From Filomicrobium insigne (GTDB taxonomy: Bacteria > Pseudomonadota > Alphaproteobacteria > Rhizobiales > Hyphomicrobiaceae): DNA of 64,000 nt. The notes under the pieces were generated by a model, which ran no database searches, was not told the DNA's origin, and saw only the letters and a list, made by a program, of their open reading frames with translations. The translations under genes were made by a program, and so were the position numbers. Below, piece by piece: positions 1 to 7,630 of the stretch; position 1 is the first letter of the stretch; every line of letters begins with the position of its first letter. Location: positions 1 to 64,000 of the forward strand of contig NZ_FNJC01000001.1 in assembly GCF_900104305.1 (NCBI RefSeq), given 5' to 3'.

Positions 1-2
1 GC

Positions 3-62
3 GTGCCCTCAGCGGAAGCCATCCGCCTCAATGATCAGGGCCATATCGAGAACCTGAGCTAA
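3..62 (+). CDS. 3' end of an upstream gene (partial, unidentified)
   Basis: Frame 3 is open from the window edge to a TAA at 60-62, about 19 codons ending in ...GHIENLS. A strong terminator hairpin follows seven bases later in the same direction, which supports this being the true end of a gene. The visible part is too short to identify a family. Confidence 0.35.
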   Translation: MPSAEAIRLNDQGHIENLS

Positions 63-68
63 CCCAAA

Positions 69-102
69 GCCGGGGAGGGGCGCAGCAGCGCCTCTCCCCG
101 GC
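69..102 (+). terminator. Rho-independent-type terminator
   Basis: Near-perfect GC-rich inverted repeat: a 15-base left arm (69-83) and right arm (88-102) around a 4-base loop, followed by a T-rich stretch. It closes the upstream gene and insulates folD. Confidence 0.75.
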
Positions 103-162
103 ATCTTACACTTATTTATTTCCGGTGGCGTTCGGCGACGAATGCCGAAAAGAGGTTCGGAG

Positions 163-1065
163 ATGACAGCAAAAATTATCGACGGAAAGGCAGTCGCCGC
201 CTCAGTACGCGAAGAGTGCCGCACGCGAGTCGACGTCATCAAGGAGCGTTACGGCGTTACTCCTGGACTGGCAGTGATCATGGTTGGCGAAAACCCAGCC
301 TCAAAGGTCTACGTCTCCAATAAAATCCGTGCTTGCGAAGAGGTCGGCATTAATTCGACCAAGTATCTGTTTCCCGATACGGCTTCCCAAGAGGAAGTGC
401 TGGATCTCATTGAACAGCTCAGCATCGATCCAACTGTTCACGGGATCCTCGTTCAGCTGCCGCTGCCCAAGCAGTTCGACATCGAACGCGTTCTGGGTGC
501 TATCAGTGCGCAAAAGGACGTTGACGGCTTCCATCTTTATAATGTCGGCGGCCTTGTCGTCGGCAATACGATCTTCCCGCCTTGCACACCCTTTGGCGTG
601 ATGCGTCTCCTCCAGCACGAAGGCATCGAGGTTGCCGGACGTAACGCGGTTGTAGTTGGCGCCAGCAACATTGTCGGCAAGCCGATGGCGCTCATGCTTA
701 TGCAGAATGAGGCCACGGTTTCGGTTTGCCACGCGCGTACCCGCGACTTGGCACAGTTCACGATCCTTGCGGATATTCTGGTCGTCGCGGCCGGTTGCCC
801 GAATCTGATCCTTGAACAGATGGTCAAGAAGGACGCTGTTGTCATCGACGTGGGGATTAATCGTCTGCCAAATGGCCGTCTCGTCGGCGATTGCGACTAC
901 GAAGGCGTGCGGAAGCGGGCTTCCTACATCACGCCGGTACCAGGTGGCGTGGGGCCGATGACGGTCACGATGCTTCTGGTCAACACAATCAGCTCGGCAG
1001 AACGTTCATTAATGGCGGCTTCTTACCGGGCCTCAACAAACATTCACGAGGCTCACGGAGCATAA
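163..1065 (+). CDS. folD: Bifunctional methylenetetrahydrofolate dehydrogenase / methenyltetrahydrofolate cyclohydrolase
   Basis: FolD interconverts 5,10-methylene-, 5,10-methenyl- and 10-formyl-tetrahydrofolate in the cytosol, feeding purine, fMet and C1 metabolism. The 300-residue product has the family's usual length. Visible signatures are the substrate-site Y50 and K54 in SKVYVSNK, QLPLP near 98-102, D121 in KDVDGF, the NADP-binding GASNIVGKP at 166-174, and PVPGGVGPMT near the C-terminus. The ATG at 163 is preferred over the in-frame ATG at 142 because it has GAGG upstream and matches the family N-terminus (MTAKIIDGK). It stands alone between two terminators. In a methylotroph FolD would join formaldehyde/formate C1 handling, but no other C1 genes lie adjacent. 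Confidence 0.95.
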   Translation: MTAKIIDGKAVAASVREECRTRVDVIKERYGVTPGLAVIMVGENPASKVYVSNKIRACEEVGINSTKYLFPDTASQEEVLDLIEQLSIDPTVHGILVQLPLPKQFDIERVLGAISAQKDVDGFHLYNVGGLVVGNTIFPPCTPFGVMRLLQHEGIEVAGRNAVVVGASNIVGKPMALMLMQNEATVSVCHARTRDLAQFTILADILVVAAGCPNLILEQMVKKDAVVIDVGINRLPNGRLVGDCDYEGVRKRASYITPVPGGVGPMTVTMLLVNTISSAERSLMAASYRASTNIHEAHGA

Positions 1066-1103
1066 TACATAAGGGCGTCGGCACCTGTTTCTTGACTTGA
1101 CGG

Positions 1104-1126
1104 CCGGCGGGCTCCCCGCCGGATTG
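1104..1126 (+). terminator. Hairpin terminator after folD
   Basis: Perfect 8-bp stem CCGGCGGG/CCCGCCGG (1104-1111 with 1115-1122) and a 3-base loop, 38 bases after the folD stop. The T tail is short, so termination strength is uncertain. Confidence 0.55.
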
Positions 1127-1281
1127 TCGTAAGTACATGTACAAACGGCTGGCGGGTCTTGGCAAAGCGGCTTGCGAGGTCCCGCCCCTGGAGCTATAAG
1201 GTCGCTTCGCTTGGCGACCGACCTCCGCGCAAAGTTCCTTTGCCGACGTTCGGCGGCAGCAATCATATATCCTCGGTCGGG

Positions 1282-1358
1282 CGGAGCGTAGCGCAGCCTG
1301 GTAGCGCACTTGCTTCGGGAGCAAGGGGTCGGGAGTTCGAATCTCCCCGCTCCGACCA
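1282..1358 (+). tRNA. tRNA-Pro (anticodon CGG)
   Basis: Complete 77-base cloverleaf with encoded CCA. The acceptor CGGAGCG pairs with CGCTCCG. The D arm holds GCGCAGCCTGGTAGCGC, the anticodon stem CTTGC/GCAAG encloses loop TTCGGGA (anticodon CGG), and the T arm holds GTTCGAA. Starting with C1 and paired to G72 is typical of bacterial tRNA-Pro. Its 3' 67 bases plus a few flanking bases recur at 2337-2410, so it is a plausible integration target. Confidence 0.95.
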
Positions 1359-1364
1359 TTATTT
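1291..1364 (+). repeat. Direct repeat copy 1 (tRNA-Pro 3' portion, putative att site)
   Basis: This 74-base stretch runs from the D arm through the CCA and into CATTATTT. It matches 2337-2410 in the same orientation without gaps and with only scattered substitutions. A direct repeat made from a tRNA 3' end is the classic footprint of tyrosine-integrase insertion. No integrase gene is visible, so the att role is an inference. Confidence 0.6.
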
Positions 1365-1750
1365 CGGTTGTGATTTGCCACGCACTCCGTCCACATCATC
1401 ATATACAGCCCCGCCAGACCGATGCGCGTATATTCGTAGCCGAGCGCGCTATGGGCCAGCCTCAGAGTCACCTCAAGAAGGTGACGCAGAGGATAAAGAT
1501 AAATGCGCCCACCATTAGTGTGGCGTGGAATGACATGAGCAGGCGTCGAGCCTCAGCTTCAGGCATAAAACTTGAGAGTATCAAAGCCATAGTGGTTCAT
1601 CTTTCTGCTCGCCGAGGTATGTGCTCGGCGTAACTGGCGCGCCCTGCAAACACGAGACAGCTGTGATTTATGCCGTATCACCGGTTCGCCGCCCCGAAAG
1701 TCTCCCGGAGCGGCGGACATGTCAGTTAGGTAAGGACTTTTTAGAGCTGG
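1365..1750. other. Intergenic stretch between tRNA-Pro and csbD-like gene
   Basis: No credible coding sequence is seen. Open frames here are run-throughs of the tRNA. It holds an imperfect GC-rich inverted repeat around 1688-1716, which could terminate the leftward gene at 1751. It also holds a 10-base tandem duplication (TTAGAGCTGG at 1741-1760) that overlaps that gene's stop codon. Confidence 0.5.
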
Positions 1751-1975
1751 TTAGAGCTGGCGCCCGTTCGCAAAGGCATCAACCTCACGTTTGGCTTCCT
1801 CGTGATCTAGCGAGTATTTTGACTGAACCTGGGTAACCAAATCCGCATTGTCTTTTAGGGCTCTGATTTCCTGATGTGAGAACTTGCCCCACTTCTGCTC
1901 AATCTCGCCCCTCATACCGCTCGGTGAAGCTGTGTTGGTCTGGGTGTTTTTCTGGGCTTGTGCGTTGTCAGTCAT
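1751..1975 (-). CDS. CsbD-like stress protein
   Basis: 74-residue hydrophilic protein. The C-terminal half (EQKWGKFSHQEI... then KYSLDHEEAKREVDAF) matches the CsbD pattern of a KWG-[KR]-[LF]-[ST] segment followed by a YG/YS-x3-EEA-x-x-[EQ]-V helix. CsbD-family proteins are small general-stress proteins of unclear biochemistry. The ATG at 1975 is chosen over an upstream in-frame start (2050) because GGAG lies 8 bases before it and the added 25 residues are unlike the family. It lies between the two tRNA-Pro repeat copies, with AT-rich DNA upstream unlike the rest of the window, suggesting acquisition with an element. Confidence 0.7.
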   Translation of the reverse strand: MTDNAQAQKNTQTNTASPSGMRGEIEQKWGKFSHQEIRALKDNADLVTQVQSKYSLDHEEAKREVDAFANGRQL

Positions 1976-2111
1976 GATGTATCTCCAAATTATACAATAT
2001 TGAAAATCTAGATTTTGAAACTCGATGAATTCGAACTTCCAAACATACATATGGATAATACATTCGACAAAACAATGCCGATCGCAGAAATAAAAGCTTA
2101 AATACTAAATT

Positions 2112-2125
2112 TGTCAGCGCTGACA
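2112..2125. promoter_or_regulatory. Perfect 14-bp palindrome in AT-rich DNA
   Basis: TGTCAGCGCTGACA is a perfect palindrome in a markedly AT-rich segment about 140 bases upstream of the csbD-like start. This is the shape of an operator for a dimeric regulator. The cognate factor is unknown. Confidence 0.35.
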
Positions 2126-2336
2126 CAAATATACTTGCAAATATTTTCGATTAAATATTTTAAAGATACTTATTCTTTCTACAAAGTCTATTTAACAACA
2201 TTTGCTGTGTCGACTGATCCGCTACGAGCTTTGCCTTGCCTCGGTTACTGGTGCACAGCCCAATCCCAAAAGATTGCTTGCTTGAAGTCGCACCCTTACC
2301 ACCCCTGATTGTTGCAGCCTCAACGACGTTGCTTTC

Positions 2337-2410
2337 GCGCTACTTGGTAGGGCGCTTGCTTCGGGAGCAAGGGATTGGGAGTTCGCATCTCCCCGCTCCG
2401 ACCATTATTT
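2337..2410 (+). repeat. Direct repeat copy 2: degenerate tRNA-Pro 3' portion (pseudo-tRNA)
   Basis: It aligns gaplessly with 1291-1364 and keeps the whole anticodon arm (CTTGC TTCGGGA GCAAG), the T arm with one loop change (TTCGCAT), the 3' acceptor strand and the CCATTATTT flank. The 5' acceptor strand is absent (TTGCTTT in place of CGGAGCG) and the D arm is mutated, so it cannot fold as a tRNA. It is interpreted as the far att site of a decayed element about 1 kb long. Confidence 0.65.
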
Positions 2411-2572
2411 ATCTTTCGGATAGTCAGGGCAGCCCCTTCGCGTCATAAGTTGTCCCGTGAGGGCCGGGTACCTCCCTGGCTCGGTTTGCTCGCCGTTAGA
2501 GGGCATTGCCTGCACCCGCTGCGCGGGGCACGACTTCATTAAATTGGTGCTTCGGCTTTTGAGCTATAACGG

Positions 2573-3349
2573 TCACAAAAGCTCTACGACGTACTCGCGC
2601 AGACGCTCCGCCAGCCGCCGCGCATCGCCGCTCCGAATTCCCCGTTCATCGACGGTTTCGCCCAGATACGCCCTGCGCACATCCTCGAGGATCGCGGCAT
2701 CCTGATTCCGGATTTGTGGGATGGCCCATTCAGCGGCTGCATCTTTCGTGACGAACTCACCCGTGCTGGCGGTTCGCCACATCCTCGCAAGTGTCAAAAG
2801 GACGTTCCGCTCGTCTCCTTCAAAACTGTCCAGCAGCGCCGGGAGTGCATCCCGCATGGCCTGCCGGACCTGCTCTGGGGGGATTACAGGCAGCAGCTCG
2901 GGTGCGCGCGGGCCGAACAGGGGCAGAGCCGCCTGACGGGCTTGCGCGAGAACCAGCGTATGTTCGGGATCATGTGCGGGCATCGGTCTATCACCAGCCT
3001 CGAAAGCGTCCCGCAACCATTCGCCATAGATGAATTCTGCCCGCGCCGGGAAGGCCACTTCAGCAAAGTCGGATCGACGGAATACCATGATCTCGAGGCA
3101 GCGCGGGCCTCCCGGCGTTGCAGGATGGCGGCCGGATAGTCGCAGCAGAGCCGTCAACAGTTCATCACGCTGATCGTCGGTCAGGTCGCGCTCCACGACC
3201 GCCAGAAGGTCAATGTCGCTCTGCCGCTGAAGCCGGTTTAAACCCGCCGACCCATGCAGATAAACAGCAAGCAACGTCTCCCCAAGGATGGCGCGCAAAG
3301 CCGCTACCGCTCTTTGTGTCTGCTCGGCTTGTTCTGGTCTCGTCTGCAT
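2573..3349 (-). CDS. AadA-family aminoglycoside nucleotidyltransferase (ANT(3'')(9)-like)
   Basis: 258-residue protein with the full AadA architecture: an N-terminal nucleotidyltransferase domain with LHGSA (31-35) and SDID (44-47), then a helical C-terminal domain. Residues corresponding to the catalytic and substrate-binding residues of AadA are present: E86 in CLEIMVF, W111 in GEWLR, and D179 in GDERNVLLTLARMW. The family adenylylates streptomycin/spectinomycin. Actual resistance here is an inference. The start at 3349 has GAGG 7 bases upstream and gives family length; an upstream in-frame start at 3418 is rejected. It lies between tRNA-like repeats and next to no resistance cassette or integron site that I can recognise, so it may be a chromosomal homologue. 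Confidence 0.88.
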   Translation of the reverse strand: MQTRPEQAEQTQRAVAALRAILGETLLAVYLHGSAGLNRLQRQSDIDLLAVVERDLTDDQRDELLTALLRLSGRHPATPGGPRCLEIMVFRRSDFAEVAFPARAEFIYGEWLRDAFEAGDRPMPAHDPEHTLVLAQARQAALPLFGPRAPELLPVIPPEQVRQAMRDALPALLDSFEGDERNVLLTLARMWRTASTGEFVTKDAAAEWAIPQIRNQDAAILEDVRRAYLGETVDERGIRSGDARRLAERLREYVVELL

Positions 3350-3525
3350 TGGTCGCCTCGCTTCTCGTGAGGCGCTTAGCACCCAAAAGATGGCTTTGTC
3401 CCGCATAGCCGCCCTCAAGAAGATCGCAGCGTCGCCACTCCTGGTTTCAGGACTTGCGCTTTTTTCCTCGCGCTATACGACGATCCGTTTGGTTCCAGTT
3501 CCGGATGAGACCAGGAGATTGCTGC

Positions 3526-4506
3526 ATGCCAACCGCCCGCAGAATCGTTGTCGAGGCCCACGGTGGGCCAGAGGTTCTATCGCTTGTATCCGTAGACGTG
3601 CCACCGCCTGCCGCGGGAGAGGTGACAGTCCGACACTCCGCGATCGGCTTCAATTTCATCGACACCTACCAGCGTAGCGGCAGCTATCCGCTCGACTTGC
3701 CGAGCGGTCTCGGCTTTGAGGCGGCCGGGCGCGTTGAGGCGGTCGGGGACAGCGTGATCGGGATCAAAGTCGGCGACCGGGTTGCGTACATGAACGCGGG
3801 CGTGGGCGCCTACTCCGAACTGCGCAATGTCCCCGCAGCAAAACTCGTCGTCTTGTCGGACAACGTGAGCGATGAAGCTGCCGCTTCGCTGTTGTTCAAG
3901 GGAATGACTGCGCAGTATCTCGTCCGCAAAACGCATGCTGTCCAGCCGGGCGACCTGCTGCTTGTTCATAGCGCTGCTGGCGGCGTTGGGCAGATCCTGA
4001 CCCGCTGGGCTACCGCGCTTGGTGCGACCGTGATCGGAACGACGAGCTCTCCCCACAAGCGCGATCAGGCGCTGGCGGCCGGAGCCGTCGCGGTCATCGA
4101 CACGAATGATGAGAATTGGCCAGAGGCATTTGTGAAAGCAGCAGGCGGCCGCAAGGCCCGCGTTGTCTATGATGCCGTTGGCAAAGACACGCTTCTCAAG
4201 TCCCTGGACTGCGCAGCGCCTTTCGGTCTCGTCGTCATTTACGGTGCCGCCTCGGGACGCGCACCTGCCATCGATCCCGAATTGCTGAACAAGAAAGGCT
4301 GCCTCTTCCTGACGCGCCCGTCCGTCTTCCCGCACAATGCCGATCCGGAGACGTTCCGCGCTAACGCGGCCGATCTGTTCGATGCCATCGGCAAAGGACA
4401 TGTCACCGTCGACATCGGTGCGCGCTTTCCACTTGAGCAGGTCGCCGACGCCCATAGAGCCGCCGAGGCACGCAGCGTAACCGGCGCTATCGTGATCACG
4501 CCGTAG
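3526..4506 (+). CDS. NADPH:quinone oxidoreductase (QorA-like, MDR family)
   Basis: 326-residue zinc-independent medium-chain dehydrogenase. It has an N-terminal GroES-like fold with GFEAAG (63-68), then a Rossmann domain with the nucleotide loop HSAAGGVGQ around 138-146, and a C-terminal substrate-domain strand (VTGAIVITP). No zinc-binding cysteines are seen, as expected of quinone reductases. These enzymes reduce quinones or enones with NADPH. The ATG at 3526 has AGGAG upstream; the longer frame to 3454 is rejected. It is divergent from the AadA-like gene. A short tRNA-like fragment follows its stop. Confidence 0.88.
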   Translation: MPTARRIVVEAHGGPEVLSLVSVDVPPPAAGEVTVRHSAIGFNFIDTYQRSGSYPLDLPSGLGFEAAGRVEAVGDSVIGIKVGDRVAYMNAGVGAYSELRNVPAAKLVVLSDNVSDEAAASLLFKGMTAQYLVRKTHAVQPGDLLLVHSAAGGVGQILTRWATALGATVIGTTSSPHKRDQALAAGAVAVIDTNDENWPEAFVKAAGGRKARVVYDAVGKDTLLKSLDCAAPFGLVVIYGAASGRAPAIDPELLNKKGCLFLTRPSVFPHNADPETFRANAADLFDAIGKGHVTVDIGARFPLEQVADAHRAAEARSVTGAIVITP

Positions 4507-4534
4507 GCAACGTTCGTATCAACGTACGCCTCAT

Positions 4535-4567
4535 GGGCGGGGTTCGAACTTTCCCCGCTCCCGGCCA
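4535..4567 (+). repeat. Possible third tRNA-Pro 3'-end fragment
   Basis: GGCGGGGTTCGAAC, then CCCCGCTC and CGGCCA, resembles the T arm and acceptor end of the tRNA-Pro at 1282-1358, with small indels. It is short and imperfect. If real, it extends the tRNA-linked accessory region over the AadA-like and quinone reductase genes. Confidence 0.35.
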
Positions 4568-4607
4568 AAGGGGGCTCCGACACGGCGGGTGAGCGTTGAT
4601 GCGTCCG

Positions 4608-5420
4608 CTATGGCACGAACGCGATTGCCCGCGCCGGTGCGCCGGACCCCTTCGCGATCTTCATCGGCAGCACGATGGCCCACGCTCCGGTGGCGGGCAG
4701 TTGGTCGAGATTTGTCACATTTTCCAAGCCGACCACATTGGCGGCGCCTGCGATGCGGTGGACGAGGAAGTCCTTCGAAGGCCCGTTGTCAATGCTGGCG
4801 GTGTCGACGGCGAGGACCGCGACGCCACGGTCGACAAGGAGGCGCGCGGCCTCAGGTCCATACGAGGGAAAATGCAGGTTGCTGGCATCGCCCGGCGTGT
4901 CGTCGCCGAGATATGCGCGTTTATTGGGCCAGCGGCTGCTCCAGCCGGTCCGTAATAGAACGATGGCGCCGTCTGGAATCTTGCCGTGGGCATGTTCCCA
5001 GTCGCTCACATCCTGTGCGCTTAACGTGTAGTCCGTATCCTCTGCGGCCTTTGTCGACACGTCGATAACGACCGCTGGCCCGCTTAAGCGATCGATGGGA
5101 ATTACAGCGGTCGTCTGGCCACGTTCGGCAAAGTGAAAGGGTGCGTCGACGTGCGTGCCCCCGTGCTCGGGTGAGCAAAATCTGTAGGACGCATAAAAGA
5201 AGCCCCGCTCGGTGACGCCTTTGTGTACTTCGTCGAGCTGAAAGGTTTTCGTCTCCGTCGGCCAATAGATTGTATTGGCGTCGATAGGATGGGTGAGGTC
5301 GACGATCGTCGCCTTGGAGACATCAAGGGCCTGCGCCGCTGGAGCTGAACTGAGTGAGGACGACGTGACTATCAGAACTATGAACGCGAAGGTGAAGAAC
5401 AAACGGAGGAATATGGTCAT
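4608..5420 (-). CDS. Secreted cyclase-family metal-dependent hydrolase
   Basis: 270 residues. Residues 1-32 form a signal peptide with a long hydrophobic core ending near AQA. The body is the cyclase / kynurenine formamidase-like fold, with the metal-binding signature HGGTHVDAPFHF at 86-97 (H86, H90, D92, H96). Family members hydrolyse amides or lactones such as N-formylkynurenine or carry out polyketide cyclisation. The substrate here cannot be told. It is predicted periplasmic, which is unusual for kynurenine formamidase proper. It is monocistronic, converging with the quinone reductase. Confidence 0.85.
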   Translation of the reverse strand: MTIFLRLFFTFAFIVLIVTSSSLSSAPAAQALDVSKATIVDLTHPIDANTIYWPTETKTFQLDEVHKGVTERGFFYASYRFCSPEHGGTHVDAPFHFAERGQTTAVIPIDRLSGPAVVIDVSTKAAEDTDYTLSAQDVSDWEHAHGKIPDGAIVLLRTGWSSRWPNKRAYLGDDTPGDASNLHFPSYGPEAARLLVDRGVAVLAVDTASIDNGPSKDFLVHRIAGAANVVGLENVTNLDQLPATGAWAIVLPMKIAKGSGAPARAIAFVP

Positions 5421-5528
5421 TGCAGCCTCTCGGAATCATTGCGATGGAGAGCGTAGATGAACGCTAGCACCGGAGCCTATACCGACTGTTTTAAGCTAGC
5501 TTACCCCGTTTGCGCGCGCTGCCCACGC

Positions 5529-5637
5529 GATCAAGTTGCTGAGGCCTACAGGGCGGCTGAGGCGCACAAGGTATCCGGTTCTATGGTGATCCCGCGCTTT
5601 TCATTCTCGAAGGACTTGAGGCGGCTCCGGCCATGAC
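5529..5637 (+). pseudogene. C-terminal remnant of a medium-chain oxidoreductase
   Basis: The frame beginning at 5529 reads DQVAEAYRAAEAHKVSG and then SMVIP. It closely parallels the C-terminus of the quinone reductase at 3526-4506 (EQVADAHRAAEARSVTGAIVITP). Upstream homology stops abruptly within a few codons and the frame runs on about 14 codons past the normal end. It looks like the tail of a deleted paralogue. Seen only by eye. Confidence 0.5.
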
Positions 5638-5812
5638 CGTGGTGTGGACGGTCGACCTCATCGAACTCTGCTTAGGTCAATCGTCCAACAGATCCGTCGA
5701 CTTCCCCATTTATGCTATGTTGGAGCGCGTTAGATCTCAGCGCACCATTGCGCGGCCTTCGATCGGCCAAACAGAACCAGCGGGCAACCGCTCACTCTCA
5801 CCTTTTTCGATC

Positions 5813-6724
5813 ATGAGCGCCAAACTGACATTCAATACAGACATGACGTTTTCGTACGGCGAGCCGGCGCCAATGGCACCGGGCGTGCAGCGGATCGTTG
5901 CGAACAACCCAGGCCCATTCACGTTCAAGGGGACGAATACCTACCTAGTGGGGACCGAGACTCTTGCCGTCATCGACCCGGGCCCGGACGACCCAGCCCA
6001 TCGCGACGCCATTCTTGCGGCGGCTAAGGGACGGCCGATCACGCACGTTCTCATTACCCATACCCATCGCGACCACGTAGATGGTCTTGCCGCATTGCAG
6101 GAGGCGACGGGCGCGAGGAGCTATGGCTATGGCCGCCGGCAGTTTGCGACGCAGATGAAAGGCACAAGCCCTTCGGGCACTGAATTCATCGATCAGGACT
6201 TTGCGCCGGATGTGGTGGTGCAAGATGGCGATGTGATCTCGGGACCCGATTGGGCTTTGCTGGGGCTCTACACGCCCGGCCATGCACCGGACCATCTCTG
6301 TTTTGAGCTCCGCGACCAAGGCGTAATCTTTTCCGGTGACCACGTCATGGGCTGGAACACGACGGTTATCGCACCACCCGAAGGCCATATGGCGTCATAC
6401 TTGGCGTCTCTGGAACGTCTGCTTGAACGGCAGGGCGAGATTTATCTGCCGGGTCACGGTGGCCAAATCGAAACGCCGCAACGCGCCGTGAAAGCCTATC
6501 TGCTGCACCGGCAATGGCGCGAGCAAGCCGTGCTCCGCGCCGTGCGCGGTGGAGTTGGCAGCATTCGCGATATCGTCCGGCTTATCTATCCCGACCTTTC
6601 AGACAAGCTGATTACCGCAGCCTCGCTGTCCGTCCAGGCGCATGTCGAGCATCTGATGGACAAAGGTGAAATCGAAAAGCAAACGCCGCTCGATTTCGAT
6701 ACGCCGCTCAGCGCTCGCGCCTAG
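5813..6724 (+). CDS. MBL-fold metallo-hydrolase (LACTB2-like)
   Basis: 303 residues. The metallo-beta-lactamase fold shows the zinc motif THTHRDH at 82-88, a downstream TPGHAPDH (third metal histidine), SGDHVMGW (bridging aspartate) and a late LPGHGG histidine. A C-terminal winged-helix-like segment (about 245-300) is typical of the LACTB2/beta-lactamase-like subgroup. Family members include endoribonucleases and thioesterases; the true substrate is unknown. The ATG at 5813 gives a product starting at the fold, and the longer frame to 5633 adds sequence unlike the family. Confidence 0.85.
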   Translation: MSAKLTFNTDMTFSYGEPAPMAPGVQRIVANNPGPFTFKGTNTYLVGTETLAVIDPGPDDPAHRDAILAAAKGRPITHVLITHTHRDHVDGLAALQEATGARSYGYGRRQFATQMKGTSPSGTEFIDQDFAPDVVVQDGDVISGPDWALLGLYTPGHAPDHLCFELRDQGVIFSGDHVMGWNTTVIAPPEGHMASYLASLERLLERQGEIYLPGHGGQIETPQRAVKAYLLHRQWREQAVLRAVRGGVGSIRDIVRLIYPDLSDKLITAASLSVQAHVEHLMDKGEIEKQTPLDFDTPLSARA

Positions 6725-7541
6725 CGCTGCTGCGGCGTAGCGTGTCGCCCTCCGCAGTCGGTACTGTCGCTTCCAGCCGAACAACGATCTCCTTCAGTAT
6801 TCGCCGGATGCGTTCCGTATTGCGTCCGAGATCATGGGCGCCGTAGCGCGAGGCCGACCGCACATCGATTTGCGCAGTCTGGCTGTTGCCGGTCACGCGG
6901 ATCGCGACGTCATCGTAAAACCCCCAGATAGGTGTGCGGTCATAGGCTTCAATCAATCCGGTAGCCGGAAAATCCTCGCCAGGCGGTTCTTCATTAACGA
7001 GGGACAAACGCTGACGGCGCAGGGCGTCAGCGGAAATTTCGTAGGCCTCCGCTACGGAGCGATTGATCTGCAGTGGGCGCAGGTCCGGATAAGCCCGCAT
7101 CTGCGCTTCCGCAAATGCCGCCCCTGGATACTTAGGGTTGTTCGCATCACGCGCGCGGGCGGCAGCCAACTTCTTGAAGGGTGGTGGGGACTTCGTATCC
7201 GTCGTCAAATCATTGATTTCGGGCTTGTCTCTAATCGTCGCCAACTGCGGCAGCGGCCAGCCAATGACGGCCAGTGCAATCAGACCCCCCACAAAGACCC
7301 GCGCGCCCCCGGCAGCGCCGACCCGCCATATTCGAACGCTGGCGATGAAAGCCAACGCGAGCGAGATAAACCCGCCGAGAATTGAAAGCTTGACGAGATT
7401 GAGCGCCACGGGTGTCGGAATAGAAAACAGCCTGTGAAGGAACAAGGCAGACAAAACAAGCGCCGCGCTGAAGAGCGCGATGCGCGTTGTCCAGCGTGCT
7501 GACACTGGTGTGGTCTCACTCGCATCCTCAGTAAGCGGCAT
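6708..7541 (-). CDS. DUF1499 membrane protein
   Basis: 277 residues. Three hydrophobic segments lie near residues 20-38, 47-70 and 80-100. A soluble C-terminal domain follows, with a YDRTPIWGFYDDVAIRV core and DVRSASRYGAHDLGRNTERIR, which are characteristic of DUF1499. Function is unknown; I infer an inner-membrane anchor with an external domain. The 3' end overlaps the convergent MBL gene by 17 bases. An upstream in-frame start at 7589 is less likely than 7541. Confidence 0.75.
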   Translation of the reverse strand: MPLTEDASETTPVSARWTTRIALFSAALVLSALFLHRLFSIPTPVALNLVKLSILGGFISLALAFIASVRIWRVGAAGGARVFVGGLIALAVIGWPLPQLATIRDKPEINDLTTDTKSPPPFKKLAAARARDANNPKYPGAAFAEAQMRAYPDLRPLQINRSVAEAYEISADALRRQRLSLVNEEPPGEDFPATGLIEAYDRTPIWGFYDDVAIRVTGNSQTAQIDVRSASRYGAHDLGRNTERIRRILKEIVVRLEATVPTAEGDTLRRSSARRER

Positions 7542-7630
7542 CGTGAGGTCATTCCCCTTGCGAAGTGGTCGCGTGACGCACATCGTCACCGTGCAAAATT
7601 AGCTCATGACGACTGAGCCTGCGCGCCGCT

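Noticed and set aside
1159-1633. Plus-strand open frames across tRNA-Pro
   Set aside because: Read through a tRNA, with no ribosome site or domain.
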